The notes beneath the pieces are model-generated. The model saw only the letters and a program-made list of their open reading frames with translations. It ran no database searches and was not told the DNA's origin. A stretch of 64,000 bases of DNA, from NCBI GenBank assembly GCA_035995885.1, contig DASYKC010000193.1, positions 1 through 64,000 on the forward strand, given 5' to 3'. Shown piece after piece: positions 1 to 8,639 of the stretch. The number at the start of each line of letters is the position of its first letter. Position 1 is the first letter of the stretch. A program made the translations under genes and the position numbers. The DNA is from Schlegelella_A sp035995885 (lineage in GTDB: Bacteria > Pseudomonadota > Gammaproteobacteria > Burkholderiales > Burkholderiaceae_C).

Positions 1-36
1 AAGACCGCCTACCAGGCAGTCGACCTGCGCGCCGGC

Positions 37-582
37 ATGGCGGCGCTCACCGTCTCGAGCCTCGCCTTCGTCGACCACGCGCCGATCCCGGCGCGCTACA
101 CGGCCGACGGCGCCGGCCTCTCGCCGCCGTTGCAATGGATCGGGGTGCCGCCCGACGCCGCTTCGCTCGCCCTGATCGTCGAGGACGCCGACGCGCCGAC
201 GCCGCAGCCGCTCGTGCACGCGATCGTCGTCGACCTGCAAGGCGCCGACGGCGCCCTCGCCGAGGGCGCGCTGCCGAGCGACGAGAACGAAGGCAGCGGC
301 CTTCGCGTCGGCCGCAACTCGTACCTGCAGACGGCGTGGCTGCCGCCCGACCCGCCGCCCGGACACGGCGTTCATCGCTATGCGTTCCAGCTGTTCGCGC
401 TCACGGCCGGCGCCGTGTTCGACGGGACGCCCGGCCGCGACGCCGTGCTCGAAGCGATCAAGGAGCACGGCCTCGCGAGCGGCTGCCTGATCGGCACCTA
501 CGACCGGCCCGACACGTCGATCAAGACGCCGGTCGACGACGACGCACCGGCGTCAGCGCTCGGTCCGCGCCTCGCGACCTGA
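37..582 (+). CDS. YbhB/YbcL-type PEBP family protein
   Basis: The 181-residue product has the phosphatidylethanolamine-binding (Raf kinase inhibitor-like) fold signature: PIPARYTADGAGLSPPLQW near the N-terminus, VEDADAPTPQPLVHAIV, which corresponds to the DPDAP...H ligand-pocket motif, and PPGHGVHRYAFQLFAL. Bacterial members are cytoplasmic or periplasmic and mostly of unknown ligand. The frame stays open to the left edge of the window (12 further codons), so the true start may lie outside. ATG at 37 is only the first visible start. Its 3' end overlaps the convergent ogt-like gene by 30 bases. Confidence 0.85.
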   Translation: MAALTVSSLAFVDHAPIPARYTADGAGLSPPLQWIGVPPDAASLALIVEDADAPTPQPLVHAIVVDLQGADGALAEGALPSDENEGSGLRVGRNSYLQTAWLPPDPPPGHGVHRYAFQLFALTAGAVFDGTPGRDAVLEAIKEHGLASGCLIGTYDRPDTSIKTPVDDDAPASALGPRLAT

Positions 583-1191
583 GGCGGCGCGATCGTCGCC
601 CGCGTCGCCTGCCTCGCTGCCCGTCTCGCTGTCCGGCGCGTCGAAGAGTCCGGGCGGTCCGGCCGGTTGCGCGTCTTCGATGGCCAGCAGGCGCCGCTTG
701 GTCGACGTTCCGCCCGGCGCCGAGAAGCCGCCGAGGCCGCCGGTCGCGACGACGCGGTGGCACGGCACGACGATCGGCATCGAGTTCCGGCCGAGCGACT
801 GGCCGACCTCGCGCGCCGTCGCGCCGGCGCCGACTCGCGCCGCGACTTCGCCGTAGGTGAGGACGCGGCCGGCGCCGATCTCGCGCGTGACGTCGTAGAC
901 GCGACGATCGAAGGGATCGATGCCCGAGCTGTCGAGTGCGACGCCGCGCAGGTCGACGTGCTCGCCGGCGAGCAGGCGGGTGATCTGTTCGACGACGGTC
1001 GCGAGCCGGCCGGTCGGTGCCGTCTCGGCCGCGTCGGCGCAGCGCCGCATCACCCTGCGGCGTAGCGAGTCGTCGCCCGCTTCGGGCAGCCAGACGCCGG
1101 TCAGGCCGACGTCGTTCCAGGCGATCGCACAGGTGCCGAGCGCGGTCGGAAACAGGGCGAAGAACAGGGCGAAGGAGCGCGCGCCAGTCAT
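553..1191 (-). CDS. ogt: methylated-DNA--[protein]-cysteine S-methyltransferase
   Basis: The 212-residue product carries the suicide-transfer active site PIVVPCHRVV and the helix-turn-helix/arginine-finger region YGEVAARVGAGATAREVGQ. These are characteristic of Ogt/AGT, which moves the methyl group from O6-methylguanine onto its own cysteine. The start is placed at the ATG at 1191 because it gives the usual family length; the frame is open further upstream through sequence antisense to the Nudix gene. The C-terminal tail beyond GGFSAPGG is rather long and Glu/Asp/Arg-rich. It is divergent from the Nudix hydrolase gene and converges with the PEBP gene. Confidence 0.9.
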   Translation of the reverse strand: MTGARSFALFFALFPTALGTCAIAWNDVGLTGVWLPEAGDDSLRRRVMRRCADAAETAPTGRLATVVEQITRLLAGEHVDLRGVALDSSGIDPFDRRVYDVTREIGAGRVLTYGEVAARVGAGATAREVGQSLGRNSMPIVVPCHRVVATGGLGGFSAPGGTSTKRRLLAIEDAQPAGPPGLFDAPDSETGSEAGDAGDDRAASGREARTER

Positions 1192-1329
1192 CGTCGAATC
1201 GTACGACCGGGCTCGGCCGCGCGCTCGCCTCGACGCGCGGGCGACGCTGCCGTCAAGGAGTTGGCGGCGACGCCGGAAAGCTGGGGCCGCCGGCCGGCCG
1301 CGCGCGCGGCGGCGACGCGACAATGGGCG

Positions 1330-1821
1330 ATGCTCGATCTGATGCGCCCACGCCAGCGCCGCCTCAGCTGCGGCGTCGTCGTGCTGCTCGAGTCGCGCGA
1401 GCTCCTGCTCTGCCACGTCACCGGCCAGCGCCACTGGGATCTTCCCAAGGGCGGCATCCACGTCGGCGAGGCGCCGATCGAGGCGGCGCTGCGCGAGACG
1501 CATGAGGAAACCGGCCTCACCCTCGCGGCCGACGCGCTGCTCGACATCGGCCGGCACGTCTACACCGCCCGCAAGGACCTGCACCTGTTCGCCTGCCTCT
1601 CGCATCGGATCGATCCGCGCGAGCTGCACTGCCCGAGCTGCTTCGTCGACCGCGTCTCGGGCCGCGCGCGGCCCGAGATGGACGGCTTCGGCTGGTTCGG
1701 CTTCGATCGCATCGAGGCCCTGTGCACGGCCCGGCTCGCGGCGCTGCTGCGCCGCCGGCTCGATCTCGAGGCAATCGTCGAGCAGCTCGACGCGGCGCGG
1801 CGCCAGCCGCTCGCTGCCTGA
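1330..1821 (+). CDS. Nudix hydrolase
   Basis: The 163-residue product contains a complete Nudix box (GGIHVGE, seven residues, then RETHEETGL), so it should hydrolyse a nucleoside-diphosphate-linked substrate with Mg2+ bound by the REXXEE glutamates. The substrate cannot be read from sequence. The upstream part (RRLSCGVVVLLESRELLLC, then WDLPKGG) resembles the small NUDIX proteins of betaproteobacteria that act in nucleotide clean-up. The start at 1330 is preferred over an upstream in-frame ATG at 1261 because the extra residues are low-complexity Arg/Ala. Confidence 0.85.
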   Translation: MLDLMRPRQRRLSCGVVVLLESRELLLCHVTGQRHWDLPKGGIHVGEAPIEAALRETHEETGLTLAADALLDIGRHVYTARKDLHLFACLSHRIDPRELHCPSCFVDRVSGRARPEMDGFGWFGFDRIEALCTARLAALLRRRLDLEAIVEQLDAARRQPLAA

Positions 1822-1838
1822 GCCGGCGCTGACTTCGG

Positions 1839-2453
1839 CTAGCGCGACAGCGCCAGCTTCAGGCCGAAGCCGATCATGAAGACGCCCGCGGCGCGGCCGA
1901 GGAATCGGCCGATGCGCGGATTGGCGCGCATGCGCTCGGCGAGCCGGTGGGTGAGCAAAGTGACGACGACGCCATAGAGGAAGGTGAGCGCGGCGATCGT
2001 CGCCGCCATGACGGCGAAGGTGGCGATGCCGGCGTGGCGCGCCGGGTCGACGAAGAGCGGAAAGAACGCCATGTAGAAGACGATCGCCTTCGGATTGAGC
2101 AAGGTGATCGTGAACGCCTGGCGGAAGTACTGGCCGGTGTGGATCCTGAGCACCGGCGCGTCGCCGGGCCTAGCGAGCACCATGCGCAAGCCGAGCCAGG
2201 CGAGGTAGCCGGCGCCGAGCCACTGGACGCCGCGAAACGCCGGCGGATACGCGGCGAGCAGGGCGGCGACGCCGGCGACCGCGAGCCACATCAGCACCTG
2301 GTCGCCGGCGATGACGCCGAGCGTCGCGGCGAGGCCGCCGCGCCGTCCGCCCTTGCCGGTCGAGGTGATGAGGGCGAGGTTGCCGGGGCCGGGGATCATC
2401 AGGAAGACGATCACGGCGATGACGAACGACGGGTAGTCGGCGATTCCGAACAT
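1839..2453 (-). CDS. LysE/RhtB family amino-acid exporter
   Basis: The 204-residue hydrophobic protein has the family hallmark FLMIPGPGNLALITSTGKGGRRGG in its first transmembrane region and five to six predicted membrane spans. The later segment FTITLLNPKAIVFYMAFFPLFVD is the conserved LNPK motif. LysE/RhtB proteins export amino acids such as lysine, homoserine or threonine across the inner membrane; which one is not visible here. The ATG at 2453 (MFGIADYP) gives the standard length. An in-frame start at 2510 would add an Arg/Ser-rich tail unlike the family. Confidence 0.9.
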   Translation of the reverse strand: MFGIADYPSFVIAVIVFLMIPGPGNLALITSTGKGGRRGGLAATLGVIAGDQVLMWLAVAGVAALLAAYPPAFRGVQWLGAGYLAWLGLRMVLARPGDAPVLRIHTGQYFRQAFTITLLNPKAIVFYMAFFPLFVDPARHAGIATFAVMAATIAALTFLYGVVVTLLTHRLAERMRANPRIGRFLGRAAGVFMIGFGLKLALSR

Positions 2454-2537
2454 GGACGGCGTGGGGACGAACCGGAGGCTCGATTGTCGTCGGCGCGGCG
2501 ACGCCGACAATCGCGGGGCAGCGATTTTCCATCCGCC

Positions 2538-3824
2538 ATGACCCGCCTCGCTCCCACGTCCTCGTCTGCCGGCGCATCAGCGCGCCAGGCGCCGCTCGCG
2601 GCATTCCTCGACGACGTGCGGCGCGCCATCGACGACGGCGTCTTCGACTCGCTCGTGCTGTCCAAGCCGCGCCACACCGGCGGCGCCGCGAGTGCGGTTC
2701 GCATCCGCCTGATCGCGCTGAAGGGCGTGCCGGCGCTGTCGTTCGTTGCCAGTCACCCGACCCGCGATGTCACGCGCAACCTCGCGGTCGACGCCGGCAT
2801 CGCCGAGATCGCGGCGCTCCTCGATCCCGGCCATGCCAGTGCCTTCGCACACGCGACGCTGCATGGGGCCGGCGGGGACCTGCAATTGCTCGTCAGCAAG
2901 AAAGGCCAAGCGACGTTGCGCCGGCACGCGCCTGCGTCTGCCCCAGCCGAAGCCGCCGGCGGCACCGGGCTGGCCGCGCACGACCGCGCGCGCGAGCGCC
3001 GCCTGCCGCTCGACCTGCCGTTCCTCGCCGAGCTCGGCCTCACCGACGCGAGCCACCGCCTCGTCCCGTCGATGGCACGCAAGTGGCGCCAGATCGACAA
3101 GTTCCTCGAGGTCCTCGACCACGCGCTCGACGCCTTGGCGGCGGCGACACCGGCCGAGGGCGCGGCGCCGATCCGCGTCGTCGACTACGGTTGCGGCAAG
3201 GGCTACCTGACCTTCGCCGTCCACGCGCACCTGCGCCGCCGCTTCGGCATCGCGCCGCAGGTGACGGGCGTCGAGCTGCGCGCCGACCTCGTCGAGCTCT
3301 GCAACGGCGTGGCGTCGCGCTCGGGCTGCGTCGGCCTGAACTTTGTTGCCGGCGACCTGCGCAGCGTCGCGCCGGCGGCGATGGACGTGATGATCGCGCT
3401 GCACGCCTGCGACACCGCGACCGACCACGCGATCGATCTCGGCCTGCGCGCCGGTGCCGCGATCCTCGTCTGCTCGCCGTGCTGCCACAAGGAATTGCGG
3501 CCGCAGATCGCGCGGCCGCGCCTGCTTTCGGGGCTGCTGCGCCACGGTGTCCACTTCGGCCAAGAGGCCGAGATGGTCACCGACAGCATGCGCGCGCTGC
3601 TGCTCGAGACCTGCGGCTATGACGCCCAGGTGTTCGAGTTCGTCTCGCTCGAGCACACGAGCAAGAACAAGATGATCCTGGCGCGGCGGCGCGGCGCCGG
3701 CACAGGCGAGGAAGCGCGCGCGCGCAGCGAGCTCGCCGACCTCAAGTCGTTCTACGGCATCCGCGAGCAGACGCTCGAGACGCTGCTGCAGCGGCAGCGA
3801 TCGCCAGCGGCGATGCCGCCTTGA
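2538..3824 (+). CDS. class I SAM-dependent methyltransferase (PF13679-like)
   Basis: The 428-residue protein has a glycine-rich SAM motif VVDYGCGKGYLTFAVHAHL at about residue 215, followed by VTGVELRADLVELCN (acidic post-I residue) and VMIALHACDTATDHAI with CSPCCHKEL. This order is typical of the Methyltransf_32 group related to METTL25/GSTCD-type enzymes, whose bacterial substrates are largely unassigned. The N-terminal 200 residues form a separate, unrecognised domain. The ATG at 2538 starts the coding-like segment; the frame is open for almost 200 codons upstream, but only as antisense of the LysE gene. Confidence 0.8.
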   Translation: MTRLAPTSSSAGASARQAPLAAFLDDVRRAIDDGVFDSLVLSKPRHTGGAASAVRIRLIALKGVPALSFVASHPTRDVTRNLAVDAGIAEIAALLDPGHASAFAHATLHGAGGDLQLLVSKKGQATLRRHAPASAPAEAAGGTGLAAHDRARERRLPLDLPFLAELGLTDASHRLVPSMARKWRQIDKFLEVLDHALDALAAATPAEGAAPIRVVDYGCGKGYLTFAVHAHLRRRFGIAPQVTGVELRADLVELCNGVASRSGCVGLNFVAGDLRSVAPAAMDVMIALHACDTATDHAIDLGLRAGAAILVCSPCCHKELRPQIARPRLLSGLLRHGVHFGQEAEMVTDSMRALLLETCGYDAQVFEFVSLEHTSKNKMILARRRGAGTGEEARARSELADLKSFYGIREQTLETLLQRQRSPAAMPP

Positions 3825-3825
3825 C

Positions 3826-4170
3826 TCAGGCTTGCCAGACGCCATAGCCGGCCTCGCGCAAGGCGATGCCGAGCTCGACCTCCATGTCGCGCGCCGCGTC
3901 GTACGGCATCGGATTGTAGACCTCGTAGAGGGCCGGCAGGAGGCGCACGCCGAACTCGCGCACGAAGCGGTTCGCCTGGATGCCGGCCATGTGGCGATCG
4001 AAGCGCAGATCCGGATCGAGCCCGGTCATGCCGACGTAGACGAAGGGCTGGCCGAGGCGGTAGTCGGGGTTGGCGCGGCGAAAGCCCGCCACGTTCCAGA
4101 CCGGGTCGGCGAGCTCGACGACGTAGACGCTGTAGTGATGCGGGCGCGGCCGCCGTGCCGCGGCGTTCAC
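3826..4170 (-). CDS. GIY-YIG-like small protein
   Basis: The 114-residue product reads HYSVYVVEL, then after a spacer FVYVGMTGLDPDLRFDRHMAG, and near the C-terminus DMEVELGIALREAGYGVW. The Y...YVG pair, the following arginine/histidine and the distal glutamate are laid out as in GIY-YIG nuclease domains, although the first triad is VYV rather than GIY. Nuclease activity is an inference from this pattern only. It starts next to the outer-membrane lipoprotein gene and ends one base after the convergent methyltransferase stop codon. Confidence 0.6.
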   Translation of the reverse strand: MNAAARRPRPHHYSVYVVELADPVWNVAGFRRANPDYRLGQPFVYVGMTGLDPDLRFDRHMAGIQANRFVREFGVRLLPALYEVYNPMPYDAARDMEVELGIALREAGYGVWQA

Positions 4171-4186
4171 CGGCGCCGCTCCCGGC

Positions 4187-5389
4187 CTAGGTGCAGGGGA
4201 CGATTCGGAACTCGACGCGGCGGTCGAGCGCGTCGACGGCGTTGTCGGTGCCGCTGCCGACGATGTTCTGGCGAAAGCCCATGCCGGTCGTCTTCGTCTT
4301 CGCGCCGAGGGACTGCGCCTCGGCGGCGAGGCGCTCGCGAATGAAGTTGGCGCGCTGCAGCGAGAGCGCGTCGTTGGCAGGCTCCGAGCCGGTGTGGCTG
4401 GTGTGGCCGACGATGTTCATGCAGACCCGGGCGCCGGTGCTTTCGCGCGCGATCTGGCGCAGCCACATCGGATACGCGCCGCTCACCTTCGGGTCCGACC
4501 AGAACTGGGTGCTGCCCGGATTGAAGAGGAACTTCACGCCGAGCTCGTTGTAGACGATGCCGAGGGCGACGACACGGCCGAACGCCTGCTCGGCCTCCGC
4601 CGGGCGGCCGAGCTTCGCGCTCGCGAGGTAGATGCCGTTGACGATGCGCAGCTGCTCGCCGGTCGGCATCGCCAGCGCGCTGCGATAGCGGCCGAGCGCC
4701 TCGACGTAGCGCTCCTGGTTGTAGAGCGAGGTCGCCTCGTTGATCAGCGTCGCCTCGGCGATGCGCTCGAGGTAGAACGCGTCGCCGCGCTGCCCCGGCG
4801 GCGTCGCCGACGTGCGCGCGTAGCCTTCGATGACCTTGTCCTTCACCAGCACCGGGCTGTCGCGGTAATAGGCGAGCGGCGTGTCGTCGAGGCCCTCGTC
4901 GAGCGCGATCGCCGAGGCCTGGGCGGCGACCACGCCGGTCTTCAGGTCGGTGAGTGCGAGGTGGATCTGCAGGCCGCGCTTCTTGGCCGTGCCGTCGCCG
5001 GCGACGCGCGTCATCGTCCCGGTCAGCAGGTACTGTGCCTTGCTCAGGTTCGCCGACTGGAACGGCAGGAGCTCGAACAGGTCGAACTTGGTCGTCAGGC
5101 GTTCGCCGACGCGGCTCTCGAGCAGCGTCGTTGCCGCGGTCTGCTGGCCGGTCGTGGCGTCGAGCATCGGATCGACGACGACGCTGCGCTTGGCGAGCTT
5201 GGCGAGGAACGCCGGGCCTTTCTGGACCTGGCCGGCGAGGCCGTCGCTCGCCTGCGCGACGGCCTGCTCGAAAGGCAGCTCGCCGACGCTGGTCGCCTGC
5301 GGCGTGGCGCACGCGGCGGCGAGCACGGCAAAGGCGACGGCGGCGCAAGCAGCAGCGGCGCGGCGAAGCGGCCGGGGCAAGACCCTCAT
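4187..5389 (-). CDS. OmpA-domain lipoprotein, partner of the active-type kinase
   Basis: The 400-residue precursor has a basic N-terminus, a hydrophobic stretch and a lipobox ending AAAC, so it should be a lipid-anchored envelope protein. The N-terminal half (VVVDPMLDATTGQQTAATTLL, then YLLTGTMTRV and LALTDLKTGVVAAQ) resembles the CsgG/LpoB-type fold, which is inference. The middle looks TPR-like (EATSLYNQERYVEALGRYRSAL). The C-terminus is OmpA-like: NIVGHTSHTGSEPANDALSLQRA and DALDRRVEFRIV, the peptidoglycan-binding pattern. The ATG at 5389 overlaps the upstream kinase stop as ATGA, so the two are translationally coupled. A paralogous pair follows at 7410-10360. Confidence 0.85.
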   Translation of the reverse strand: MRVLPRPLRRAAAACAAVAFAVLAAACATPQATSVGELPFEQAVAQASDGLAGQVQKGPAFLAKLAKRSVVVDPMLDATTGQQTAATTLLESRVGERLTTKFDLFELLPFQSANLSKAQYLLTGTMTRVAGDGTAKKRGLQIHLALTDLKTGVVAAQASAIALDEGLDDTPLAYYRDSPVLVKDKVIEGYARTSATPPGQRGDAFYLERIAEATLINEATSLYNQERYVEALGRYRSALAMPTGEQLRIVNGIYLASAKLGRPAEAEQAFGRVVALGIVYNELGVKFLFNPGSTQFWSDPKVSGAYPMWLRQIARESTGARVCMNIVGHTSHTGSEPANDALSLQRANFIRERLAAEAQSLGAKTKTTGMGFRQNIVGSGTDNAVDALDRRVEFRIVPCT

Positions 5390-7383
5390 CGGCATTCCCT
5401 CTTCAAGTAGGCGGCCTCGGCCGCGGTGAGCGGCTCGAGAGAGGCCTTTTGCAGAATATCACTGCATCGGGCGCTGATCGAGGGCGCATGCGGCGCCGTC
5501 CTCGGCGCTGTGTTGGCGGTGTCGGCGCGGGCCGGCGCCGGCTCGCGTCGCGGTCGCGGCGTTCGCGTCGCCGCCGACGCCGCGCCGGCGGTCGCGTCGC
5601 GATCGCCGCTCGCGCGCTCGGCCGGAGCCGGCTCGCGCGGCGCCGGTTCGATGCTTGGCTCCGGGCGGCGCTCGATCGTCGTCTCGACCCGCGGCACGGC
5701 GTCGACGGGCGCGCGCTCGACGAGTGGTGCCGTGCTGGCCGTCGGCGGCGTCGCTGCCGGCGTGCTCGCCACGGGCGCGATCGGGGCAGAGGGCAGGGTT
5801 AGCGACGCGGCAGGCGATGACGCCGCCGGCAGGGCTAGCGGCGCAGCAGGCGATGACGCTGCCGGCTGCGTCGACGCCGCCCTCGCCGCGGCCGGAACCG
5901 TCGCCTCGTCGCGCGGCCGAAGCCACACGAAGAGCGCCGCCGCGACGATCACCGCGACGACAGCGAGGCCGATCGCGATCGATGCCATCGAATGGCGGCT
6001 GGTGCCGCTCGGCCTGGTGGTCCCTGCTGCTCTTGTGGGCGCTGCCGGCGTTACCGACGTTGCCAGTGTCGGCGGGGTCGGCCGCGATGGCGGCATTGGC
6101 GGTGTTGCCGGCATCGCCGGCATCGCCGGCATCGCCGGTTTCGGCGGCGTCGCCGACGGCAGGACGCGAGGCACGACGGGCGGCGGGGGCACCGGCGCAG
6201 CAAGCGGGGCCGACGGCGTGAAGAGAGCGGCCGCGCCCGCAGGCGGCGCTTCGACGACCGTCGCCGCCGGACGGGCCAGCACCTGGGTCGCGGCCGGCGG
6301 CGTCAGCGTGCCGGGAATCGTCGCATACGGCACCGGACCGGTGTCGCGTTCGACGGCAGCGGGCGCCGGACGGTCGGCGTCGAGCAAGGCGCGGAACTCG
6401 CGCTCCGTTTGCGGCCGATCGCCGGGCCGGACCGCCAGCGCTGCGTCGATCGCGCCGAGGAAGGCCGCGCCGTAGCGGCCGGCAGCCGAGACCGCGAGCG
6501 GCTCGAGGCGGTCGTCCATCAGCCGCTCGACCGACGACGTCGGCGTCTTGCCGACGATCGCGTAGTAGACGACGCTGGCGAGCGCGTAGAGGTCGGTCCA
6601 GGCGCCCTGCGTCATCGAGGCGACGTCGCCGTACTGCTCGATCGGCGCATAGCCCGGCTTGAGCACGACCGTGATCGCATGCGTCATGTCGCCGATGACG
6701 CGGCGCGCGGCGCCGAAGTCGAGCAGGAGCGGCCCGCGCGGCGTCAGCAGGATGTTGTCGGGCGCGATGTCGCGGTGGTAGCACTGGGCGGCGTGCATGA
6801 CGGCGAGCGCGTCGAGCAGCGGCGTCAGCCAGGCGCGCAGCTCTTCCTCGCGCGGCGCCCGGCCGAGATCGGCGAGCGCCGCCTTCAAGGTCGGCCCCTC
6901 GTAGTACGGCATGACCATGTAGGCGGTGCCGTTCTCTTCCCAGAAGCGATAGACCTTGACCAGCGACGGATGATCGAAGCGGGCGAGCAGCCGCGCCTCG
7001 TTGACGAAGCTCTTCAGGCCGGCGCGGAAGGTGTCGAGGTGGCGATCCGACTTGACGACGATCGCCGACGAGCCGTTGATGCGCGCCGCCATCGATGCCG
7101 GCATGTACTCCTTGATCGCGACCTTGCGCTGCAGCGAATGGTCCCAGGCGAGGTAGACGATGCCGAAGCCGCCCTCGCCGATCAGGCCGGTGATCTCGTA
7201 GTCGCGCAGGCGCGTGCCGACGGGCAGCGTGTGGCCGGGTTGCTGCGACGACGCGGCGCGGCCGCGCCGGCGCTCGGCCTGCAGGCCGGTCTCGACGTCG
7301 GCGCGGGCGCCGCCCGCCCGCGGCGCGGCCGGCGGCCCGGTGACCGTCTTGTCGTCGTCGTCGCTGGTGTCGGCAGGGCTCAT
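5386..7383 (-). CDS. membrane-anchored Hanks-type serine/threonine protein kinase
   Basis: The 665-residue protein begins with a short acidic segment, then a complete kinase domain at about 60-335: glycine loop GEGGFGIVY (69-77), VAIKEYMP with the ATP lysine K91, catalytic loop HRDIAPDN (203-210) and DFGAARR (222-228). All catalytic residues are present. A Pro/Ala-rich linker leads to one predicted membrane helix at about 467-487 and a variable extracytoplasmic region. The C-terminal block CSDILQKASLEPLTAAEAAYLKREC is shared with the neighbouring pseudokinase. It is coupled by ATGA to the lipoprotein gene at 4187-5389, suggesting a signalling unit between cytoplasm and envelope. Its target is unknown. 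Confidence 0.92.
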   Translation of the reverse strand: MSPADTSDDDDKTVTGPPAAPRAGGARADVETGLQAERRRGRAASSQQPGHTLPVGTRLRDYEITGLIGEGGFGIVYLAWDHSLQRKVAIKEYMPASMAARINGSSAIVVKSDRHLDTFRAGLKSFVNEARLLARFDHPSLVKVYRFWEENGTAYMVMPYYEGPTLKAALADLGRAPREEELRAWLTPLLDALAVMHAAQCYHRDIAPDNILLTPRGPLLLDFGAARRVIGDMTHAITVVLKPGYAPIEQYGDVASMTQGAWTDLYALASVVYYAIVGKTPTSSVERLMDDRLEPLAVSAAGRYGAAFLGAIDAALAVRPGDRPQTEREFRALLDADRPAPAAVERDTGPVPYATIPGTLTPPAATQVLARPAATVVEAPPAGAAALFTPSAPLAAPVPPPPVVPRVLPSATPPKPAMPAMPAMPATPPMPPSRPTPPTLATSVTPAAPTRAAGTTRPSGTSRHSMASIAIGLAVVAVIVAAALFVWLRPRDEATVPAAARAASTQPAASSPAAPLALPAASSPAASLTLPSAPIAPVASTPAATPPTASTAPLVERAPVDAVPRVETTIERRPEPSIEPAPREPAPAERASGDRDATAGAASAATRTPRPRREPAPARADTANTAPRTAPHAPSISARCSDILQKASLEPLTAAEAAYLKRECR
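5792..5863 (-). repeat. two tandem 36-base repeats in the kinase linker
   Basis: Two adjacent near-identical 36-base units (5792-5827 and 5828-5863) encode two copies of a PAASSPAA-x-L-x-LP peptide in the extracytoplasmic Pro/Ala/Ser-rich region of the kinase. They keep the frame and probably arose by slippage in low-complexity coding sequence. Confidence 0.7.
6111..6137 (-). repeat. three tandem 9-base repeats in the kinase juxtamembrane linker
   Basis: Three perfect copies of GCATCGCCG lie in a row and encode alternating Ala-Met-Pro residues on the minus strand, just before the transmembrane helix of the kinase. Copy number may vary between strains, as in other in-frame microsatellites. 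Confidence 0.7.
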
Positions 7384-7409
7384 CGCTGCCGGCTATTTTC
7401 AGCCGAGCG

Positions 7410-8639
7410 TCAGCCGCAGGGAACGATCTTGAATTCGACCCGTCGGTCGAGCACGTCGAAGCCGTTGTCGGTGCCGCTGCCGACGATGTTCTCGCGAAAG
7501 CCCATGCCTTCGGCGCGCGTGCGTCCGGCGAGATCGGGCGCCTCGAGGGCGAGGCGCTGGCGCACGTACTGGGCGCGCTTGAGCGAGAGCGCGTCGTTGA
7601 CCGGGCCCGGGCCGCTCCGGCTGGTGTGGCCGATGATGGCGACGCAGCTCTTCGAGCTCACCGCCTCGCGCGCGATCTGGCGCAGCCACATGCCGTACGA
7701 GCCGCTGATCTTCGGGTCGGACCAGAAGTCGACGCTGCCCGGGTTGAAGAGGAACTTCACGCCGAGCTCGTTGTAGGCGATGCCGAGGGCGACGATGCGG
7801 CCGAACGCCTCCTCGGCCTCCGGCAGCCGGCCGAGCTTCATGTTCGACAGGTAGATGCCGCTCTGCACGCGCAGCTGCTCGCCCTGCGGCGTCGACAGCG
7901 CGGCGCGGTAGGTGCCGAGCGCGTCCTGGTACTTCTCGGCGTTGTACAGCGAGGTCGCCTCGCTGATCACGCTCGCCGCGCCGACGCGCTCCATGTAGTA
8001 CGAGTCGGCGCGCTGGCCGACCGCCGTCGCCGCCGTCTTGGCATAGCCCTCGACGACCTTGTCCTTGATGAGGACGGGGCTGTCGCGGTAGTAGCGCGAC
8101 GGCGTGCTGTCGAGGTTTTCCTCGCGCGCCAGCGCCGACGCCTGGGCGACGACGAGGCCCGTCCGCAGCTCGACCAGGGCGAGGCTGAGGCGCACCGACG
8201 GCTTGTCGATCGGCGCCGTCGGCACCCGCGACATCGTTCCGGTCATCAGGTACTGGGCGCGCGTCAGGTTCTGCGCCTGGAACGGCAGGAACTGGAACTG
8301 CGGGTAGAGGTTGCCGATGCGCTGCGTGACGCGGCGCTCGAACAGCGCCGTCGTCTCGGTCTGCTGGCCGGTGATGGTGTCGAGCATCGGATCGATCATC
8401 ACGACCCGCTTCGGCAGCTTCGGGTCGGGCTTGGTCACCTGCGCCTCGAGGCGGGCGAGGAACGTCGGCAGCTTGCCGGTCTGGGCGACCAGGTTGTCGG
8501 TCGCTTCGGCGGCGGCCTTCTCGAAGGTCTGCGGCTCGGACGACGAGCAGCCGGCGAGCAGAAGCAGCGCCAGGCCCAGGGCGAGCGCGGCCGATGCGGC
8601 AGTCGCGCCGCGCAGGAGGCGGCCGGCGTGGGCGTTCAT
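7410..8639 (-). CDS. OmpA-domain lipoprotein, partner of the pseudokinase
   Basis: The 409-residue paralogue of the product of 4187-5389 has the same order: signal peptide with lipobox LLAGC, CsgG/LpoB-like segment (MIDPMLDTITGQQTETTALF, YLMTGTMSRV, LALVELRTGLVVAQ), TPR-like middle, and OmpA-like end (IIGHTSRSGPGPVNDALSLKRA, VLDRRVEFKIVPC). Long identical stretches such as YNELGVKFLFNPGS show recent duplication of the whole module. The ATG at 8639 overlaps the kinase-like gene's stop codon as ATGA; a second ATG two codons earlier (8645) is possible. It lies 26 bases upstream of the downstream kinase gene, so all four genes may form one transcript. Confidence 0.85.
   Translation of the reverse strand: MNAHAGRLLRGATAASAALALGLALLLLAGCSSSEPQTFEKAAAEATDNLVAQTGKLPTFLARLEAQVTKPDPKLPKRVVMIDPMLDTITGQQTETTALFERRVTQRIGNLYPQFQFLPFQAQNLTRAQYLMTGTMSRVPTAPIDKPSVRLSLALVELRTGLVVAQASALAREENLDSTPSRYYRDSPVLIKDKVVEGYAKTAATAVGQRADSYYMERVGAASVISEATSLYNAEKYQDALGTYRAALSTPQGEQLRVQSGIYLSNMKLGRLPEAEEAFGRIVALGIAYNELGVKFLFNPGSVDFWSDPKISGSYGMWLRQIAREAVSSKSCVAIIGHTSRSGPGPVNDALSLKRAQYVRQRLALEAPDLAGRTRAEGMGFRENIVGSGTDNGFDVLDRRVEFKIVPCG

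Noticed and set aside
5792..6137. Tandem repeats in the kinase gene as a possible CRISPR or mobile repeat
   Set aside because: They are in-frame, encode Pro/Ala/Ser/Met linker residues, have no unique spacers and stay inside one coding region.
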